Positions 62,465 to 64,000 of a stretch of 64,000 nucleotides of DNA are shown here, in pieces. The stretch's first letter is position 1; each line of letters opens with the position of its first letter. Origin of the DNA: Methylomicrobium sp. wino1 (GTDB lineage: Bacteria; Pseudomonadota; Gammaproteobacteria; Methylococcales; Methylomonadaceae). Location: contig NZ_CP024202.1 in NCBI RefSeq assembly GCF_003932755.1, positions 434,001-498,000 of the forward strand. Direction: 5' to 3'. The notes beneath the pieces are model-generated. The model did not search any database. It was not told where the DNA came from and was given only the letters and a program-made list of their open reading frames with translations. The translations under genes were made by a program, and so were the position numbers.

Positions 62465-63727
62465 ATGCTTGAGCGTTATTTCATCAAACCAGCAACGATT
62501 GATCGGATCCGTGCCAATTGGCTGGGGCCGCATATCGAGCGCTATGTCGAATGGTTGAACTCCGAAGGCTATGCCGAACGCAATGTGTTTCGGCGTGTGC
62601 CGATACTTTGCCAGTTCGGCGAATACGTCCAACATCAAGGTGTGACCGATCTTGCATCGGCCGCTTCCTATGTCGAGCCCTTTGCGGCTTATTGGTTAAA
62701 ACGTCACGGTAAGAGCTGTCGCACAGATGCCGCAAGTCACAAGGTTATGGAGGAGGCACATAATCCGGTCAGGCAACTCTTGAAACTCGCCCTGGAAGGC
62801 TGCGTGAAACCGGAACGTAAACCGGTATCCTTCCCTTTTCTATCGGAGGCTCCGGAATTCATCCAGTATCTGAAAGAAGAACGTGGTTTACAGCCGAGTT
62901 CTGTGCTGCATTATCGTTATGACCTGCGTCGATTCGATGCCTACTTGACCCGTGTAGGCGCTCATCTCACCGAGGTTTCGCCAGCATTACTAGCGGCGTT
63001 TGTGGTCGATCAGGCTCCTAAGCTTTCCCGAGCAGGCCGTAGAAACCTGTGCGGAGTGGTGCGGGTGTTTTTGCGCTATTGTCACCGGGAGCGAATTCTC
63101 AGTGAGGATCTGAGTGCGGCCGTTGAGATGCCGCAGTCCTATCGCTTGGCAGATATACCACGCTCCATCACTTGGGAGCAAGTACGTAGTATGCTGCAAG
63201 TGGTTGATCGGCGCACTGTTCGTGGACGACGTGATTACGCCATTCTCCTGCTGCTGGTAACCTATGGCCTGCGCGCAGGCGAAATTGTTTCGTTGACACT
63301 GGATAGCATCAATTGGGAATCGGGAAGCATTCGTGTGGTCGGCAAAGGCAATAAAATTGCGTCCTTGCCTCTGCCGTCCGAAGTTGGCGAAGCAATTGTC
63401 CAATACCTTAAGAACGGTCGACCGGCAAGCCATGATCGAGCACTATTCTTGCGGGATCATGCTCCCATCCGTGGGCTTGGGGGAGAAGCGACCATAGGCA
63501 CGATTGTGAATACTGCACTCACACGAGCCAAAATTGCAACGCTTCACCGCGGTGCTCATCAGTTCCGTCATGCATTGGCTGTCAAGTTGTTACAACAAGG
63601 TGCAACCCTTAACGAAATCGGTAGCCTATTACGGCATCAGCACCCAAAAACAACCGGCATTTATGCGAAAGTTGATTTCACATCACTTCGTCCACTCAGT
63701 CTTCCTTGGCCGGGAGGTGCGGCATGA
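62465..63727 (+). CDS. Tyrosine recombinase, first gene of the RIT element (RitA-like)
   Basis: 420 residues from the ATG at 62465, which follows GGAGG at five bases; an ATG four codons upstream is weaker. SAM-like core-binding domain about 130-225 (EFIQYLKEERGLQPSSVLHYRYDLRRF). Catalytic domain: YGLRAGEIVSLTLD (first arginine), KGNKIASLPL, HQFRHALAVKLLQQGATLNEIGSLLRHQHPKTTGIYAKVD (HxxR, H, tyrosine in GIYAK). All catalytic residues are present. The stop overlaps the next recombinase start by four bases. Confidence 0.9.
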   Translation: MLERYFIKPATIDRIRANWLGPHIERYVEWLNSEGYAERNVFRRVPILCQFGEYVQHQGVTDLASAASYVEPFAAYWLKRHGKSCRTDAASHKVMEEAHNPVRQLLKLALEGCVKPERKPVSFPFLSEAPEFIQYLKEERGLQPSSVLHYRYDLRRFDAYLTRVGAHLTEVSPALLAAFVVDQAPKLSRAGRRNLCGVVRVFLRYCHRERILSEDLSAAVEMPQSYRLADIPRSITWEQVRSMLQVVDRRTVRGRRDYAILLLLVTYGLRAGEIVSLTLDSINWESGSIRVVGKGNKIASLPLPSEVGEAIVQYLKNGRPASHDRALFLRDHAPIRGLGGEATIGTIVNTALTRAKIATLHRGAHQFRHALAVKLLQQGATLNEIGSLLRHQHPKTTGIYAKVDFTSLRPLSLPWPGGAA

Positions 63728-64000
63728 GTACTCTGCGAACATTATTGCAGGAGTACCTGACCCTGCGACGTGCCTTGGGATACAAATTACGGAGTGACGG
63801 CGCCAGTCTGTCATCGTTTGTCTCCTTTATGGAACAACAGCAAGCCGACTTTATTACCATAAGCCAGGCGCTCGCTTGGGCAACCCAGCCAAAATCGGTG
63901 CAAAAAGGCCGATGGTCGGCCCGTTTGTGCTATGTTCGCGGTTTTGCAAGCTATTGTCGCGCGTTCGATCCCCGCACGGAAATTCCGCCCACAGGATTAT
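63724..64000 (+). CDS. Second tyrosine recombinase of the RIT element, partial (RitB-like)
   Basis: Starts in the ATGA overlap with the first recombinase and stays open to the window edge: MSTLRTLLQEYLTLRRALGY, then LSSFVSFMEQQQADFITISQAL and RLCYVRGFASYCRAFDPRTEIPP. This is the N-terminal core-binding region usual for RitB/RitC; the catalytic part lies outside the window. Confidence 0.88.
   Translation, partial: MSTLRTLLQEYLTLRRALGYKLRSDGASLSSFVSFMEQQQADFITISQALAWATQPKSVQKGRWSARLCYVRGFASYCRAFDPRTEIPPTGL

Larger units (their letters stand above)
62325..64000 (+). mobile_element. Recombinase-in-trio (RIT) element, left part
   Basis: Begins at the break in istA with GTTATGTGGCGTAAATCG and TTATGTGCCCC, a direct TTATGTG pair typical of a recombinase-bound end. 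Then two overlapping tyrosine recombinase genes follow on the plus strand, the second running off the window. Three tandem recombinases with ATGA overlaps define RIT elements; the third gene would lie beyond 64 kb. Confidence 0.75.

Overview
The window looks like a gammaproteobacterial chromosome. The housekeeping set supports this: ispH, hslR, tusB/tusE, xseA, cytochrome c4, dsbA, engB, polA, a synthetase-type relA, rfaH, gmk, rhlE, pcm, pncA/pncB and a long lhr. Placement in the methanotroph/methylotroph order Methylococcales is only a guess from gene style and the abundance of intergenic palindromic repeats; no methane-oxidation gene is present. I recognise no tRNA, rRNA or CRISPR array.

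Core part (1-51.5 kb). 0.3-7.6 kb: ispH, a two-RCK potassium channel with a small membrane partner, rhodanese-hslR, tusB-tusE with an SMR exporter, and a YcgR/PilZ protein next to xseA. 7.7-15.6 kb: thpR, a diguanylate cyclase next to dsbA, cytochrome c4, engB, an MBL-fold hydrolase and an HDOD protein. 16-23.9 kb: polA, relA, ugd, a ComEA-like HhH protein and rfaH. 24-30 kb is a light/repair-type cluster: EamA exporter, DUF523-DUF1722 protein, DUF1499-SRPBCC-lipocalin overlapping trio, and a class I photolyase broken by one extra base in an A/T run. 30-41.3 kb: two flavoproteins, msrQ, a NahK-like kinase, an RRM protein, gmk, rhlE, a DUF697-like protein and a degenerate Smr protein. 41.7-51.5 kb: lhr, a stand-alone M41 (FtsH-type) protease domain, pncB-pncA, pcm and an NlpE-domain protein.

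Intergenic spaces in the core hold several interspersed palindromic repeat families, some nested in one another. One family starts exactly at the stop codons of polA and ugd. One mosaic repeat occurs as long inverted arms on both sides of 38.8-41.4 kb, so that block could invert.

Accessory part (51.7-64 kb) is a graveyard of mobile DNA. It has a frameshifted PIN toxin/antitoxin pair, two remnants of a PFGI-1/pKLC102-type integrative conjugative element about 6.4 kb apart, and between them an integron-like relic. The relic consists of a divergent IntI-like integrase with two in-frame stops and no catalytic end, a cloverleaf palindrome, attC-like sites, and small cassette-type genes (LprI-like, hypothetical, HicBA), mixed with RES/Xre, a MazF-like gene and integrase fragments and flanked in part by 111-bp direct repeats. 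It is followed by an IS21-family element (istA/istB plus a small accessory ORF). Its istA is interrupted by a 0.29-kb insertion with target duplication and, at its other end, by a recombinase-in-trio (RIT) element that runs off the window.
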